DNA from: Vibrio ruber DSM 16370
Lineage (GTDB): Bacteria > Pseudomonadota > Gammaproteobacteria > Enterobacterales > Vibrionaceae
Length of the DNA: 36,829 nt
Direction: 5' to 3'
Assembly: GCF_900163965.1 (NCBI RefSeq)
Contig: NZ_FULE01000056.1
Span: 1-36,829, forward strand
Shown: in pieces, positions 1 through 7,682 of the stretch
Position numbering within the stretch: position 1 is the stretch's first letter
How the letters are laid out: the number at the start of each line of letters is the position of its first letter
The notes under the pieces: model-generated
Seen by the model: the letters and a program-made list of their open reading frames with translations, nothing else
Told to the model about the DNA's origin: nothing
Database searches by the model: none
Program-made: the position numbers and the translations under genes

Positions 1-215
1 CCATTGCGGATGACTTCCAGCACGGCTGCGGTATCAACCAGTTGCCCGGCACTGATGCCGGAATCGCGGCTGGCCAGCTCGATGTGATAGCGAAAGCCAT
101 ACACCGGGTTTCCCTGTGCATCCAATGAATCAGAGATAGATTCATGTCCCTGATAATCACGGACGACCAAGGCTTCACCGACACCACTGACAAGACGGAA
201 GTTCAAAGTCCCCAT
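1..215 (-). CDS. vgrG: Type VI secretion spike protein VgrG, N-terminal part (cut by window edge)
   Basis: Only the first 71 codons are inside the window; the gene runs off the left edge. The start (MGTLNFRLVSG) is followed by LVVRDYQGHESISDS, which matches the opening of the gp27-like domain of VgrG proteins, where a short beta strand is followed by a G/H-E-S-x-S-D motif. VgrG forms the trimeric tip of the T6SS tube and carries or recruits effectors. hcp lies 561 bp upstream on the same strand, the usual tube-tip pairing. The ATG was chosen because the conserved N-terminus begins there; AGGAAAAA lies just upstream. The C-terminal effector or extension domain cannot be seen, so the class of spike is unknown. 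Confidence 0.85.
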   Translation of the reverse strand, partial: MGTLNFRLVSGVGEALVVRDYQGHESISDSLDAQGNPVYGFRYHIELASRDSGISAGQLVDTAAVLEVIRN

Positions 216-405
216 AGTTTTTTCCTGACATTGTTGAGTTGACTGAATTTCATATACCCATTGGTTTGTCACACATGAAGTCAGTGCATCCTTGAGGAGC
301 GCCACAGTCATGCATGACATGGGTTCGGCCCGGTTTTCCGGTTGTTCTTGTTAGAAACATTTACGTTTTTCTATCATGTGCTCTGGCAAAAACAGACGGT
401 ACTGT

Positions 406-436
406 CAAAACAAACGATAGCCAAAACAAACGATAG
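406..436. repeat. Tandem direct repeat, 2 x 15 bp
   Basis: caaaacaaacgatag occurs at 406-420 and again at 422-436, separated by one base. This is probably a slippage duplication. No function is visible. Confidence 0.7.
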
Positions 437-583
437 CGAAACGCAAAATCCGATTATAACCGGATGAATATATGAGTCTTGATGAAAATGAAAAATTGGC
501 GGGGAAATCAACGAGAAAGCAATTTTCCTGAAGGAACCTCTCAGTTTTTGAACCGTCGCCCCAGCCATCTTGCCTCACAACAC

Positions 584-640
584 ATATACCTGAATAACCT
601 CATAAACGAATCTCTGCTGCGCGAAGTTGTTCAGGTATAT
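584..640 (+). repeat. Long inverted repeat (15-bp arms) in the hcp-vgrG gap
   Basis: The arm atatacctgaataac (584-598) pairs with gttgttcaggtatat (626-640). There is a single U-G wobble when read as plus-strand RNA and a C-A mismatch when read as minus-strand RNA. The loop is 27 nt and the tail is tgtcttatcgttttg, moderately U-rich on the plus strand. It could be a terminator, a small-RNA element or an old mobile-element end. Confidence 0.5.
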
Positions 641-698
641 TGTCTTATCGTTTTGTCGAGTCTACTTTTCTAATTAATGTGTGATTGATATAAACAAT

Positions 699-722
699 GT
701 TGCCCACCAATCGGTGAGCAAC
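699..722 (-). terminator. Probable hcp transcription terminator or mRNA-stabilising hairpin
   Basis: On the minus strand the 10-nt arm gttgctcacc, a 4-nt loop gatt and the arm ggtgggcaac form a fully paired stem with one U-G wobble, about 55 nt after the hcp stop. The following bases (attgttta) are only weakly T-rich, so it may be a leaky terminator that lets part of the transcript continue to vgrG. Confidence 0.5.
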
Positions 723-776
723 AGGACAATCAAAGCATTGTCGGACAGACACCCACGGTGCCTGTTCAGCTGACAA

Positions 777-1295
777 TTAAGCTTCGATTGGCTTACGCCA
801 GTCGTCAGCACCTGAAGTACCCGCGTTAACGTGGTCCCAAGTGATCTTACGGTAAGACATAGAGACAGTCAGGTTTTGCGTGTAGTCAGAATCTGCTGGG
901 TTTTGGCAGTGTGGCATTTCACACTTGATGTCAACGATAGTTGCGTTTTCAAGTGTTGTGGTGAAGAAGTTTTCTTGTTTACCTTCGATTGAAGTGCGGT
1001 ACCACTTCAGCGTTACAGAAGACATTTTCTCACCGGAAGCCAGTGCGTTATACAGCAGTGGAACGGCTTTGTTCAGGTTCACAGTGAATTTGAAAGGCTT
1101 GTGAACACGTTGGCCTGCCGGCTGACCAGACTGAGGATCAGTTGGAACGCTCACAACGTGATCGAACTGTTGAACCATCATTTCATCTTCGTGACCTTCA
1201 ACAAAAGAGTCACCGATAGAATCTGCTGTACAAGCGCCTGACGTGATTAGCCCCTGAGTTTCACCTTCGATAGAGATATAACATGGAGTTGGCAT
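777..1295 (-). CDS. hcp: Type VI secretion tube protein Hcp
   Basis: The product is a 172-residue Hcp, the hexameric ring protein that stacks into the T6SS inner tube and is released on firing. The sequence begins MPTPCYISIEGETQGL and ends DDWRKPIEA, and over its length it closely follows the V. cholerae Hcp I know, including VEGHEDEM, the QRVHKPFKF strand and SYRKITWDHVNAG. The frame is open five codons further upstream (MKEFR), but the family starts at MPTPCY, so I take the ATG at 1293-1295, preceded by a GAAGGAAT ribosome site. Transcription is very likely sigma-54 dependent (see 1372-1387). It is paired with vgrG downstream, and no other T6SS structural gene lies in the window. Confidence 0.97.
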   Translation of the reverse strand: MPTPCYISIEGETQGLITSGACTADSIGDSFVEGHEDEMMVQQFDHVVSVPTDPQSGQPAGQRVHKPFKFTVNLNKAVPLLYNALASGEKMSSVTLKWYRTSIEGKQENFFTTTLENATIVDIKCEMPHCQNPADSDYTQNLTVSMSYRKITWDHVNAGTSGADDWRKPIEA

Positions 1296-1371
1296 TCTGA
1301 ATTCCTTCAATTATCTATAATAAGTTCATGTTTTTAATGCACATAGAACCTTTAGGCTCTTAAGCAATAAG

Positions 1372-1387
1372 AGCAAGGGGTGTGCCA
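1372..1387 (-). promoter_or_regulatory. Sigma-54 (RpoN) promoter of hcp
   Basis: On the minus strand the sequence is TGGCACACCCCTTGCT, an essentially consensus -24/-12 element (TGGCAC-N5-TTGCW) with the GG and GC dinucleotides spaced correctly. It lies 77 bp upstream of the hcp start codon. In V. cholerae the hcp genes are driven by RpoN with the enhancer-binding protein VasH, which fits. Confidence 0.9.
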
Positions 1388-1442
1388 ACTCACTCACATC
1401 AATAAAATCAATGTGTTATATAGATATAAAGGTAAATACAAG

Positions 1443-1500
1443 CAAGATCTTGCCCGGAGGCGAGCAAGAAGTTGCCCGGCGAGCAAAAAGTTGCCTGCAA
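1443..1500. promoter_or_regulatory. Candidate enhancer-binding sites (TTGC/GCAA inverted repeats) upstream of hcp
   Basis: Inverted repeats are packed into 58 bp: caagatcttg (1443-1452); cttgcccg / cgagcaag (1449-1456 and 1461-1468); ttgcccg / cgagcaa (1472-1478 and 1480-1486); and ttgcctgcaa (1491-1500). They lie about 55-115 bp upstream of the sigma-54 element, where bacterial enhancer-binding proteins normally bind. The assignment to a VasH-like activator is inference from position and from hcp biology. Confidence 0.5.
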
Positions 1501-1666
1501 GAAGTGGAATAAGTATCACGGAAATGTTTTATTTTTGAGACAGATTTTTTTGAGACAGGTTTTTTGAGACAGATTAGATATCGGTGCCGAATATATGTAA
1601 GGCGATCCCGTATGCTGTATCGCGCGCTTGGATTCTGTCAGGAAACAGTGTCTCAACCATTGCTGT

Positions 1667-2290
1667 TTATTGCCTGAGCGCTTTACTAAAAGTTTCTGTT
1701 AATGTGCTGGCTAAAGATGAACGGCAGTTGATATCCCCTCGTGCCAGTGCGTCATCGACTAATCCGTGCATAGCATGAAACATCATCAAAGCCATCATTT
1801 TGGCGTCTGTAACCTGCCATGCATTCGCTTTATCACCTTGCTGTAACAGGGAACATAACTGTTCAATGACCGGGTTTTCGCTCATCAGACTTCGCCCTTG
1901 CTTTGGATGGATATCCTGAAAGAGCATGTCGTGAAGAATAATTTGATCCAGTAAGCCATCGATTGCGGTTGTGAACCAGTTGTGGAGTCGCGATTGCCAG
2001 TCATCGGATTGACATTGTGTCAGTGCCGTCTCAATCCGGGCACAAAAGCTGGTCATAAAACGCTGCTGTAAGGCGTGTAACAGGCTATCGCGCGAATGAA
2101 AGTAAATATAAAAGGTCCCTTTGGCAACATGAGCTGCTGCCGTAATATCTTCGATCCGGGTCTCATGAATCCCTTTGGTTAAAAATAAATGTTCAGCTGC
2201 ATCCATTAAAGCTGTGCGTCTGGTATGTGGTGATCGAGTGCGTCGATGCAACTGAGGTTTTTTTGTATCGGTACGATTATCCATTGTCAT
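1667..2290 (-). CDS. TetR/AcrR family transcriptional regulator
   Basis: The product is about 207 residues. The N-terminal TetR helix-turn-helix is clear: RRTALMDAAEHLFLTKGIHETRIEDI..., then VAKGTFYIYFHSRDSLL with the family's G-T-F-Y-x-Y-F recognition segment. The remaining ~140 residues form the ligand-binding part and are not diagnostic. The frame is open to a TTG eight codons further up, but the ATG at 2288-2290 (MTMDNRTD) or the one two codons later is more likely; no strong ribosome site separates them. The gene follows the ABC transporter genes on the same strand after a 230-bp gap, so it may control that transporter or its own expression. The ligand is unknown. Confidence 0.85.
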   Translation of the reverse strand: MTMDNRTDTKKPQLHRRTRSPHTRRTALMDAAEHLFLTKGIHETRIEDITAAAHVAKGTFYIYFHSRDSLLHALQQRFMTSFCARIETALTQCQSDDWQSRLHNWFTTAIDGLLDQIILHDMLFQDIHPKQGRSLMSENPVIEQLCSLLQQGDKANAWQVTDAKMMALMMFHAMHGLVDDALARGDINCRSSLASTLTETFSKALRQ

Positions 2291-2521
2291 GCCTATGATT
2301 CGCCAGAAGAACAATGATTACAGGTAGAATACGGGTCTGTAAATCCCGGAACACCATGTTATTCACATATTTCAATCCATAACAGTCTGTTCTGTTGGGG
2401 GTATCCTGCCGCACGCCACCATGATTGAATGATGATTCATCTGTTTATCTTATGGTGCAATTATTCCATGACGTAATTGATGATTACATAGTGCTATTGA
2501 TTACATAGCGCAATGCGGTTC

Positions 2522-4126
2522 CTACATCTGAGCCGGTTCTGTCAGTGTGATGATTTTGCTCGGCCGCCAAATCGTCGGGTCTCTGTGAGTGACGATAATC
2601 AGCGTTACAGGCAGATCACTTAGGGATGCTGCGACATGGCGTTCTGTCTCTTCATCGAGTGCGGCGGTTGCTTCATCAAGGATGAGAACCGAAGCTGTTT
2701 TGAGCAGGGCGCGGGCTATCGCAACACGTTGTCTTTCTCCGCCGGAAAGTAAGCTGCCTTGATGGCCGACGGGCTGATCAATCCCTTTCGGTGAGCGGTC
2801 GATGACGTGGCTTAACATCGCTTGTCGTGCTGCGCTTTCTACTTCTGAGCGGCTTGCACCGGCATGTCCTAAAAGAATATTTTCAGCCAGAGTCCCGGTA
2901 AACACCACTGGCTCTTGCGCAACATAAGCAATATGCGAACTCAGTTCAGCGTAGCGCATCTGATTCAAGGGCACGCCACCGAAGGTAATCTCGCCACTTT
3001 GCGGATCATCAAATCGCATGATGAGTTCAACCAAGGTACTTTTGCCGCAACCACTCGGACCAGAAATGATGACATTTGCGCCCGGTTCAATTTCAGCACT
3101 CAATTGACTGAGAACAGGTGTCTGGCTGATGCATTTCAGGGAAATATGGTGTCCATCGGGAACCAAAGCTTCGCTTGCATCGGGTTCAGGTAAGGTCGGC
3201 ACTAAGGTATTTTTGAGGTAGTCGTTCCATGCGGCACGTAAATTATTAATACTCAGGCCAGCCAGCGCCAGTTCACCCAGCGGTGCCGCTGCTCTGGTCA
3301 CTAAAACCAATAAGGCCAGGGTCATAAGCGGGGAGCTGATTTGAGTGATCGTCAGATAAGCACTGATACAGACTAACGGTAGAGATTTGGCGACTGCTGA
3401 GACTAACGTCGCTTTAGCCGCTGCCCGGTTAGTCGTGGCCAGAATACCTTCTTGGGCTTGCCATTGTTGTTCGATGCGTTTGATTGCTTTTGTCGGCCCT
3501 GCGGTGGTGCGCAACAGCTCCAGATGGTCAACAAATTCGATGGTAGCGTTTGCGGTTCCGATATTGGCATCATGCCTTGTTTTATCACTTTCCATCAGTG
3601 CCATCTGAGCTTTAAATTGCAGATACAGTGACAGCGCCAGTGTGCCAGCGGTGATGACTGCCACTTCTGGCCCTGATAACCATGCAATGCCACAAACCAG
3701 AAACAGGGGCAGCAGTGGTGCATGCAGGAAAGTTTGCATCTGATGAGCCGGAACACTCATAAACCCCGGAATGCCTTGAGAAGCCAACATTGCCAGTTGA
3801 GCCCGGCGAGTGTCGGTAAACCATGACAGTTTGGCTCGGGCAAGCGCCTGCCCCAGTATTTCAAATAAATCACCGGACAGCCGCACTCCGCAGAAAAAAC
3901 CGGCCCGGGTTGTGAGTACCATAATGAGTACGGCAATACCGGCTGAGACGATGACCCAAACCGGATCTTGTTGGAGCGTGATAGCCTGTGCCAGCACGGT
4001 ATAGGCCGTGGCTTCCAGTGCAGCAACGAAACACCAACTGATGCTAATCCAAATCAGCCGACGCTTGGTATGTAATGGCCATATCGGTGGGGTAGAGCCG
4101 GATTGGTGGTGAGCCGCGAAAGTCAT
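2522..4126 (-). CDS. ABC transporter, fused membrane and ATPase domains, subunit 2
   Basis: The product is a 534-residue ABC half-transporter. An N-terminal membrane domain (about residues 25-300, roughly six hydrophobic segments) is followed by an ATPase domain with Walker A GPSGCGKST, signature LSGGERQR, Walker B VLILDEA and the switch His in VTHRD. The start ATG overlaps the stop of the upstream ABC gene by 4 bp (4123-4126), so the two proteins are translationally coupled and probably form a heterodimer. The fused heterodimeric layout and the Fur box upstream of the pair recall the iron-siderophore transporters YbtP/YbtQ and IrtA/IrtB. No siderophore synthesis or receptor gene is nearby, so the substrate is inferred. 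Confidence 0.85.
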   Translation of the reverse strand: MTFAAHHQSGSTPPIWPLHTKRRLIWISISWCFVAALEATAYTVLAQAITLQQDPVWVIVSAGIAVLIMVLTTRAGFFCGVRLSGDLFEILGQALARAKLSWFTDTRRAQLAMLASQGIPGFMSVPAHQMQTFLHAPLLPLFLVCGIAWLSGPEVAVITAGTLALSLYLQFKAQMALMESDKTRHDANIGTANATIEFVDHLELLRTTAGPTKAIKRIEQQWQAQEGILATTNRAAAKATLVSAVAKSLPLVCISAYLTITQISSPLMTLALLVLVTRAAAPLGELALAGLSINNLRAAWNDYLKNTLVPTLPEPDASEALVPDGHHISLKCISQTPVLSQLSAEIEPGANVIISGPSGCGKSTLVELIMRFDDPQSGEITFGGVPLNQMRYAELSSHIAYVAQEPVVFTGTLAENILLGHAGASRSEVESAARQAMLSHVIDRSPKGIDQPVGHQGSLLSGGERQRVAIARALLKTASVLILDEATAALDEETERHVAASLSDLPVTLIIVTHRDPTIWRPSKIITLTEPAQM

Positions 4127-5736
4127 ACCGTGAATTCCTTTTGTTGTTGTGGCGATTTTTCGAGATGCATGTGTTGGTCGGCTTGAGAAGCCAGCGCTGG
4201 ATCATGGGTTACCATGATCAGGGTTTTATTTTGGGTGTGAGTCACATGTAGCAAGGCCGCCATCAGTTGATTTGCCCGAGAGTGGTCTAAAGCACTGGTT
4301 GGCTCATCCAGCAGTAGTATCTTTGCCGGGCTTAAGAACAGGCGTGCAAGCCCGACTCTTTGTTGCTCTCCGCCGGACAGTAATGCTGCATTCGCATCTA
4401 AGTCGATGTCAATTTGGGCATGATTCAGTGCATCATGGAGCTGTTCGTCACTGGCCTTCGGCGCTGTCAGCAATAAATTATCCCGCACCGTCGTATTTAG
4501 GACGGGTTTTGTTTGTGGTATGAGCTGAATCTGCCGGTGGCGGGTTTGCTCATCGAGCGTTGTTATATTTTGCGCTCCCAGACGAACCTCTCCGCTCTCC
4601 GGTTGTTCAAATCCGGCAAGGATACGCAGAAGTGTGGTTTTTCCGCTACCACTTGGCCCCGTGATGACGGTGAGTTTTCCGGGCAAGAATCGATGAGATA
4701 AATTCTCAATCAACGTGCCGTTCTCGGTAGTGATGCAGATGTTTTGTATGGTGAGTTCAGCATGAGCAGCCTGAAGTGCAGCGTCACCTCTGGGAAGTGG
4801 CGTTTCATGCAGTAACTGAGCGATCCGTTGGCCGGCCGCACGCCCGGCGGCAAGGTAGTCGAGACCGTGTCCGAGGCGTAACGACGGGGTGACGATTGCC
4901 AGCCCGAAAAGCATCGTTGCCGCGATCGATACTGGGCTGAGTTGATAAGATGCCCAATAAGCAATCGCAAATGTTGCAACCGCTTGTAATAGTGCGGTGG
5001 CAATTGCGGCTGCGGTTGCCACATGACTGACCCATGTGACCATACCTTGAGTGAAGCGGTTGGTTGCTGCATGGTAATCGGCAAGCGCTCCTGACTGCGC
5101 ATCAAACAGCCGGTTGATTCGGATTCCACGAACATAGTCGTTAATCGCGGTGACGATTGTTTCCATTGCATTCACTCGCTCAGCATTATAACGCACAGAG
5201 TAACGCGGCATTAAAATCAGGTAATACATGGCCGCGAGGCATCCGGGGAGTAAGGCGAGTAAAGAGATTGGGCCAGACATTACGAGCAGCATGATCACCG
5301 AAGCGACAGGGACAATCATAAAAGTCACGATTTCTGCGGGTAAGTGGGCAACCACATGATGCAGGGCGCTAATATCTTCGGAGACTAACCGTCGCAATGC
5401 GTTGTCGTCGTAGCGCGCTAAAGTCCGGGTCGGGAGCTGTGTTAAGTGAGTAGCAACCTGACGGCGTAGCCGTGAGGAAAAATCGGCTTCGGCCTGATGG
5501 GAAATCCATGATGCAGCGGATGAACAAACCGCTCCCGCTCCCCAACAGACACACGCATAGAGTACCCAGATAATTGCGAGATCTTCTATCAGGTGAATGA
5601 GACACCAGAGTGCTGCTAGATTTGCTAAACCGGCAACGGCCTCAGTGAATATGCCTGCACCGAGCTGTGGTAATACGGGTTTGGCGGATATCATTAAAGG
5701 CGTAAAAAGGTGTGCTTGGTGTTGTCCTTTTGGCAT
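4123..5736 (-). CDS. ABC transporter, fused membrane and ATPase domains, subunit 1
   Basis: The product is a 537-residue half-transporter with the same layout as its partner: an N-terminal hydrophobic domain to about residue 300, then an ATPase with Walker A GPSGSGKTT, signature LSGGEQQR, Walker B ILLLDEP and H-loop VTHDP. The first-gene start (ATG at 5734-5736) has a good GAGGGAT ribosome site about 6 nt upstream. It is the promoter-proximal gene of a two-gene operon, possibly three with the TetR gene. A Fur-type operator lies 76 bp upstream, so expression should rise when iron is scarce. Siderophore or iron-chelate uptake is the most likely role; export of a siderophore cannot be excluded. 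Confidence 0.85.
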   Translation of the reverse strand: MPKGQHQAHLFTPLMISAKPVLPQLGAGIFTEAVAGLANLAALWCLIHLIEDLAIIWVLYACVCWGAGAVCSSAASWISHQAEADFSSRLRRQVATHLTQLPTRTLARYDDNALRRLVSEDISALHHVVAHLPAEIVTFMIVPVASVIMLLVMSGPISLLALLPGCLAAMYYLILMPRYSVRYNAERVNAMETIVTAINDYVRGIRINRLFDAQSGALADYHAATNRFTQGMVTWVSHVATAAAIATALLQAVATFAIAYWASYQLSPVSIAATMLFGLAIVTPSLRLGHGLDYLAAGRAAGQRIAQLLHETPLPRGDAALQAAHAELTIQNICITTENGTLIENLSHRFLPGKLTVITGPSGSGKTTLLRILAGFEQPESGEVRLGAQNITTLDEQTRHRQIQLIPQTKPVLNTTVRDNLLLTAPKASDEQLHDALNHAQIDIDLDANAALLSGGEQQRVGLARLFLSPAKILLLDEPTSALDHSRANQLMAALLHVTHTQNKTLIMVTHDPALASQADQHMHLEKSPQQQKEFTV

Positions 5737-5811
5737 GAATTATCCCTCGTTTCTGCGGATGTCTGCGCATTGGAAGTCGTACAACATGGTGTATCCCTTG
5801 TATTTATCAAA

Positions 5812-5826
5812 TGATAATGATTATTA
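5812..5826. promoter_or_regulatory. Fur box upstream of the ABC transporter operon
   Basis: TGATAATGATTATTA matches 14 of 15 positions of the 7-1-7 Fur motif (tgataatnattatca). It is embedded in an A/T-rich region ending 76 bp before the first ABC gene and reading toward it. The flanking bases (ttatcaaa on one side, attgctaatg on the other) suggest overlapping half-sites. Confidence 0.8.
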
Positions 5827-5960
5827 ATTGCTAATGACTTTGGGTCATTATTGATCGAATCTTCGACAAGATTCAATCGGAAAATAAGCTTAAGGTGCTG
5901 AGATTTTCGTTTTTACAGGAAGGGTGTTTGAGGAGGATGCCAGATGCAGGCAGTAGGTCA

Positions 5961-5980
5961 TTAGGATTAGGATTAGGATT
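5961..5980. repeat. Hexanucleotide tandem repeat (TTAGGA)x3
   Basis: Three perfect TTAGGA units are followed by TT in the gap between the Fur-box region and the end of the permease gene. It is short and probably only a slippage-prone microsatellite. Confidence 0.6.
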
Positions 5981-6013
5981 TTGGGAGCGTTATCGAGCGG
6001 GGGGACGACGCGA

Positions 6014-6040
6014 GTAGCCCTCACTCAATGTCAGGGCTAC
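6014..6040 (-). terminator. Possible terminator after the MHS permease gene
   Basis: An 8-bp perfect inverted repeat, gtagccct (6014-6021) and agggctac (6033-6040), lies about 30 bp past the permease stop. It is not followed by a T run, so intrinsic termination is doubtful. Confidence 0.35.
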
Positions 6041-6070
6041 CGTGCGATATTCCGGTTCTGCAAAGCCGGG

Positions 6071-7279
6071 TTATGTATTCATTTCTGACTGGAGAGTTAA
6101 CGATGGTGCCGAGAATGCATAAATACCAATGAGTGCCGGTATGGTTGTCAATGCGGCATATGCACCGACATAACTGGCATCATACTCAGACAGGAAACTC
6201 ACAATTAACGGGCTCATGCCGCCAAAAACTGAGAGAGCAACGTTATAGCCAAGCCCCAGAGAGGTGGTGTTGTTGCGGGCAATGGAAAATAGCACCGTCG
6301 CCAGATTGGCTAAAATCAGTGCTGAAATCAGGCTGATCGTGATAAATGCGATCCATTGTTGCCACCCATCATGACCATGAATCAACAGATAATAAGCCGG
6401 ATAAGAAACCACCAAACCGGCCAATAATCCGCCCGAAAAGCTTTTCTTTGGTGATGACAGGTATTTGTCCGTGATCCATCCGACCAGCAAGATCATCACA
6501 AGTAAGGTCACCGAATTAACCAAGGCAAACGGCTGAATGGGGAAATCTTTGGCTAAAATGGTGCTGGAAATATTCTGGACGTAGAAAACTACCGCTCCTG
6601 TTACAGACACCAAACCGATCCTGACTGTGGTTCTTACATCGTTGGTTAAGCGAGTCGGCTGTGGGGTCGGAAGCGCAGCGGGCAAGCGCAGGCGGAACCA
6701 AAAACTCATGGCAATGTTCACTGCGCCAATAATTAAAGGGATACGCCATCCATAAGCTTGCATCTGGCTTTCAGATAAGGTGCCTTTCAGCCCCATTACG
6801 ATTAAGACGGATGCAATCACCCCAACAATTGAACTGGCAACAATCAGACTGCTGATACGAGCATGTTGTTCACGTTGGCTCCCTTGGTGCAGGTATTGAA
6901 TGATGGTTGGGTACTCTCCGCCAAAACTGAAGGCCTGAACCATTTGCAGGCATAACAGGAGTATCACAAGACTTTCTCCCAAGATGTTGACGGGTAAAGC
7001 TGCCATCAGCAGCGTTGCACTGCCTGTCAGGCTGCTGGTGATGATCAGGGCTTTTTTTCTTCCTTGTGTGTCCGCAATTTTACCAATGGCCAACCCACCG
7101 AGTGGCCGGATTAAGAATCTGAGCGCGAAAATTCCCCATACCATCCATTCTGAATGGACGATGCCATGACTGGATAGCAAATGAGATAAATAAGGAGAGA
7201 TTGCAGCATAGACTGCAATATCGTAAAACTCGAATGCATTGCCTGAGACAATCCCCAATCGTTGTAGCCAACTTAACAT
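6071..7279 (-). CDS. MFS permease, metabolite:H+ symporter (MHS/ProP-like) type
   Basis: The product is a 402-residue inner-membrane permease with about 12 hydrophobic segments. The motif GKIADTQGRKKALI after segment 2 is the MFS signature, and FEFYDIAVYAAISPYL with RPLGGLAIGK is typical of the MHS subfamily (ProP, KgtP, ShiA). The frame is open another 84 codons upstream, but that part overlaps the VOC gene. The ATG at 7277-7279 follows the VOC stop by one base and has GGAGAA 11 nt upstream, so I use it. The coupling shows an operon with the VOC and LuxR-type genes. The substrate is unknown, probably a small carboxylate or betaine-like solute. Confidence 0.85.
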   Translation of the reverse strand: MLSWLQRLGIVSGNAFEFYDIAVYAAISPYLSHLLSSHGIVHSEWMVWGIFALRFLIRPLGGLAIGKIADTQGRKKALIITSSLTGSATLLMAALPVNILGESLVILLLCLQMVQAFSFGGEYPTIIQYLHQGSQREQHARISSLIVASSIVGVIASVLIVMGLKGTLSESQMQAYGWRIPLIIGAVNIAMSFWFRLRLPAALPTPQPTRLTNDVRTTVRIGLVSVTGAVVFYVQNISSTILAKDFPIQPFALVNSVTLLVMILLVGWITDKYLSSPKKSFSGGLLAGLVVSYPAYYLLIHGHDGWQQWIAFITISLISALILANLATVLFSIARNNTTSLGLGYNVALSVFGGMSPLIVSFLSEYDASYVGAYAALTTIPALIGIYAFSAPSLTLQSEMNT

Positions 7280-7280
7280 G

Positions 7281-7682
7281 TTAATTCTCCATAATAATTT
7301 CAATCTGGTTCCCATCGGGATCATGGGTGAAAAAATAAACAAAGCCCCCCATTCGAGCCGGTTTAATCTCTGTACACGGGGTAAACTGAGCGAGTTGCTG
7401 ACGTGTTGCTGCAATGTCATCAACCTGAATGGCGATATGCGTGATGCCAATGGTTTGAATATTGGGGACTGATTTAATATCTGAGAGCAGTGAGGCTGTG
7501 TGCTGCCCAGCGGTAAAACAGAACAGCTCAATCGCTGAACCCGCCTCTGTGGTCATCATGACAATCGAGACTTGTTCATCGGTGTAACTTTTGTGTGTCG
7601 TATAGCCGAATTGCGCATAGAATCTCTGGCTTTCATCGAGATCCCGACAGGTTAAAGAGATGTGGTGTAAACATCCAGACAT
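7281..7682 (-). CDS. VOC-fold (glyoxalase/dioxygenase superfamily) protein
   Basis: The product is 133 residues and carries two beta-alpha-beta-beta-beta modules: LHHISLTCRDLDESQRFYAQFGY at the start and ITHIAIQVDDIAATRQQL in the middle, ending in HDPDGNQIEIIME. Candidate metal ligands are H7 (or H6), a Glu in AIELF, His in THIAI and the final Glu in IEIIM, the usual two-His, two-Glu layout of glyoxalase I-like enzymes. It starts 31 bp inside the upstream LuxR-type gene and ends one base before the permease, so all three are co-translated. The reaction is not predictable; it could act on the compound the permease brings in or on a toxic aldehyde. Confidence 0.85.
   Translation of the reverse strand: MSGCLHHISLTCRDLDESQRFYAQFGYTTHKSYTDEQVSIVMMTTEAGSAIELFCFTAGQHTASLLSDIKSVPNIQTIGITHIAIQVDDIAATRQQLAQFTPCTEIKPARMGGFVYFFTHDPDGNQIEIIMEN

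Larger units (their letters stand above)
216..776. other. Non-coding gap between hcp and vgrG, with two structured repeats
   Basis: No convincing gene is present; short open frames here overlap on both strands and look random. The gap holds a 15-bp direct repeat (caaaacaaacgatag at 406-420 and 422-436), a long inverted repeat (arms 584-598 and 626-640) and the probable hcp terminator at 699-722. At 561 bp it is long for a simple spacer between two co-regulated T6SS genes. Confidence 0.6.
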
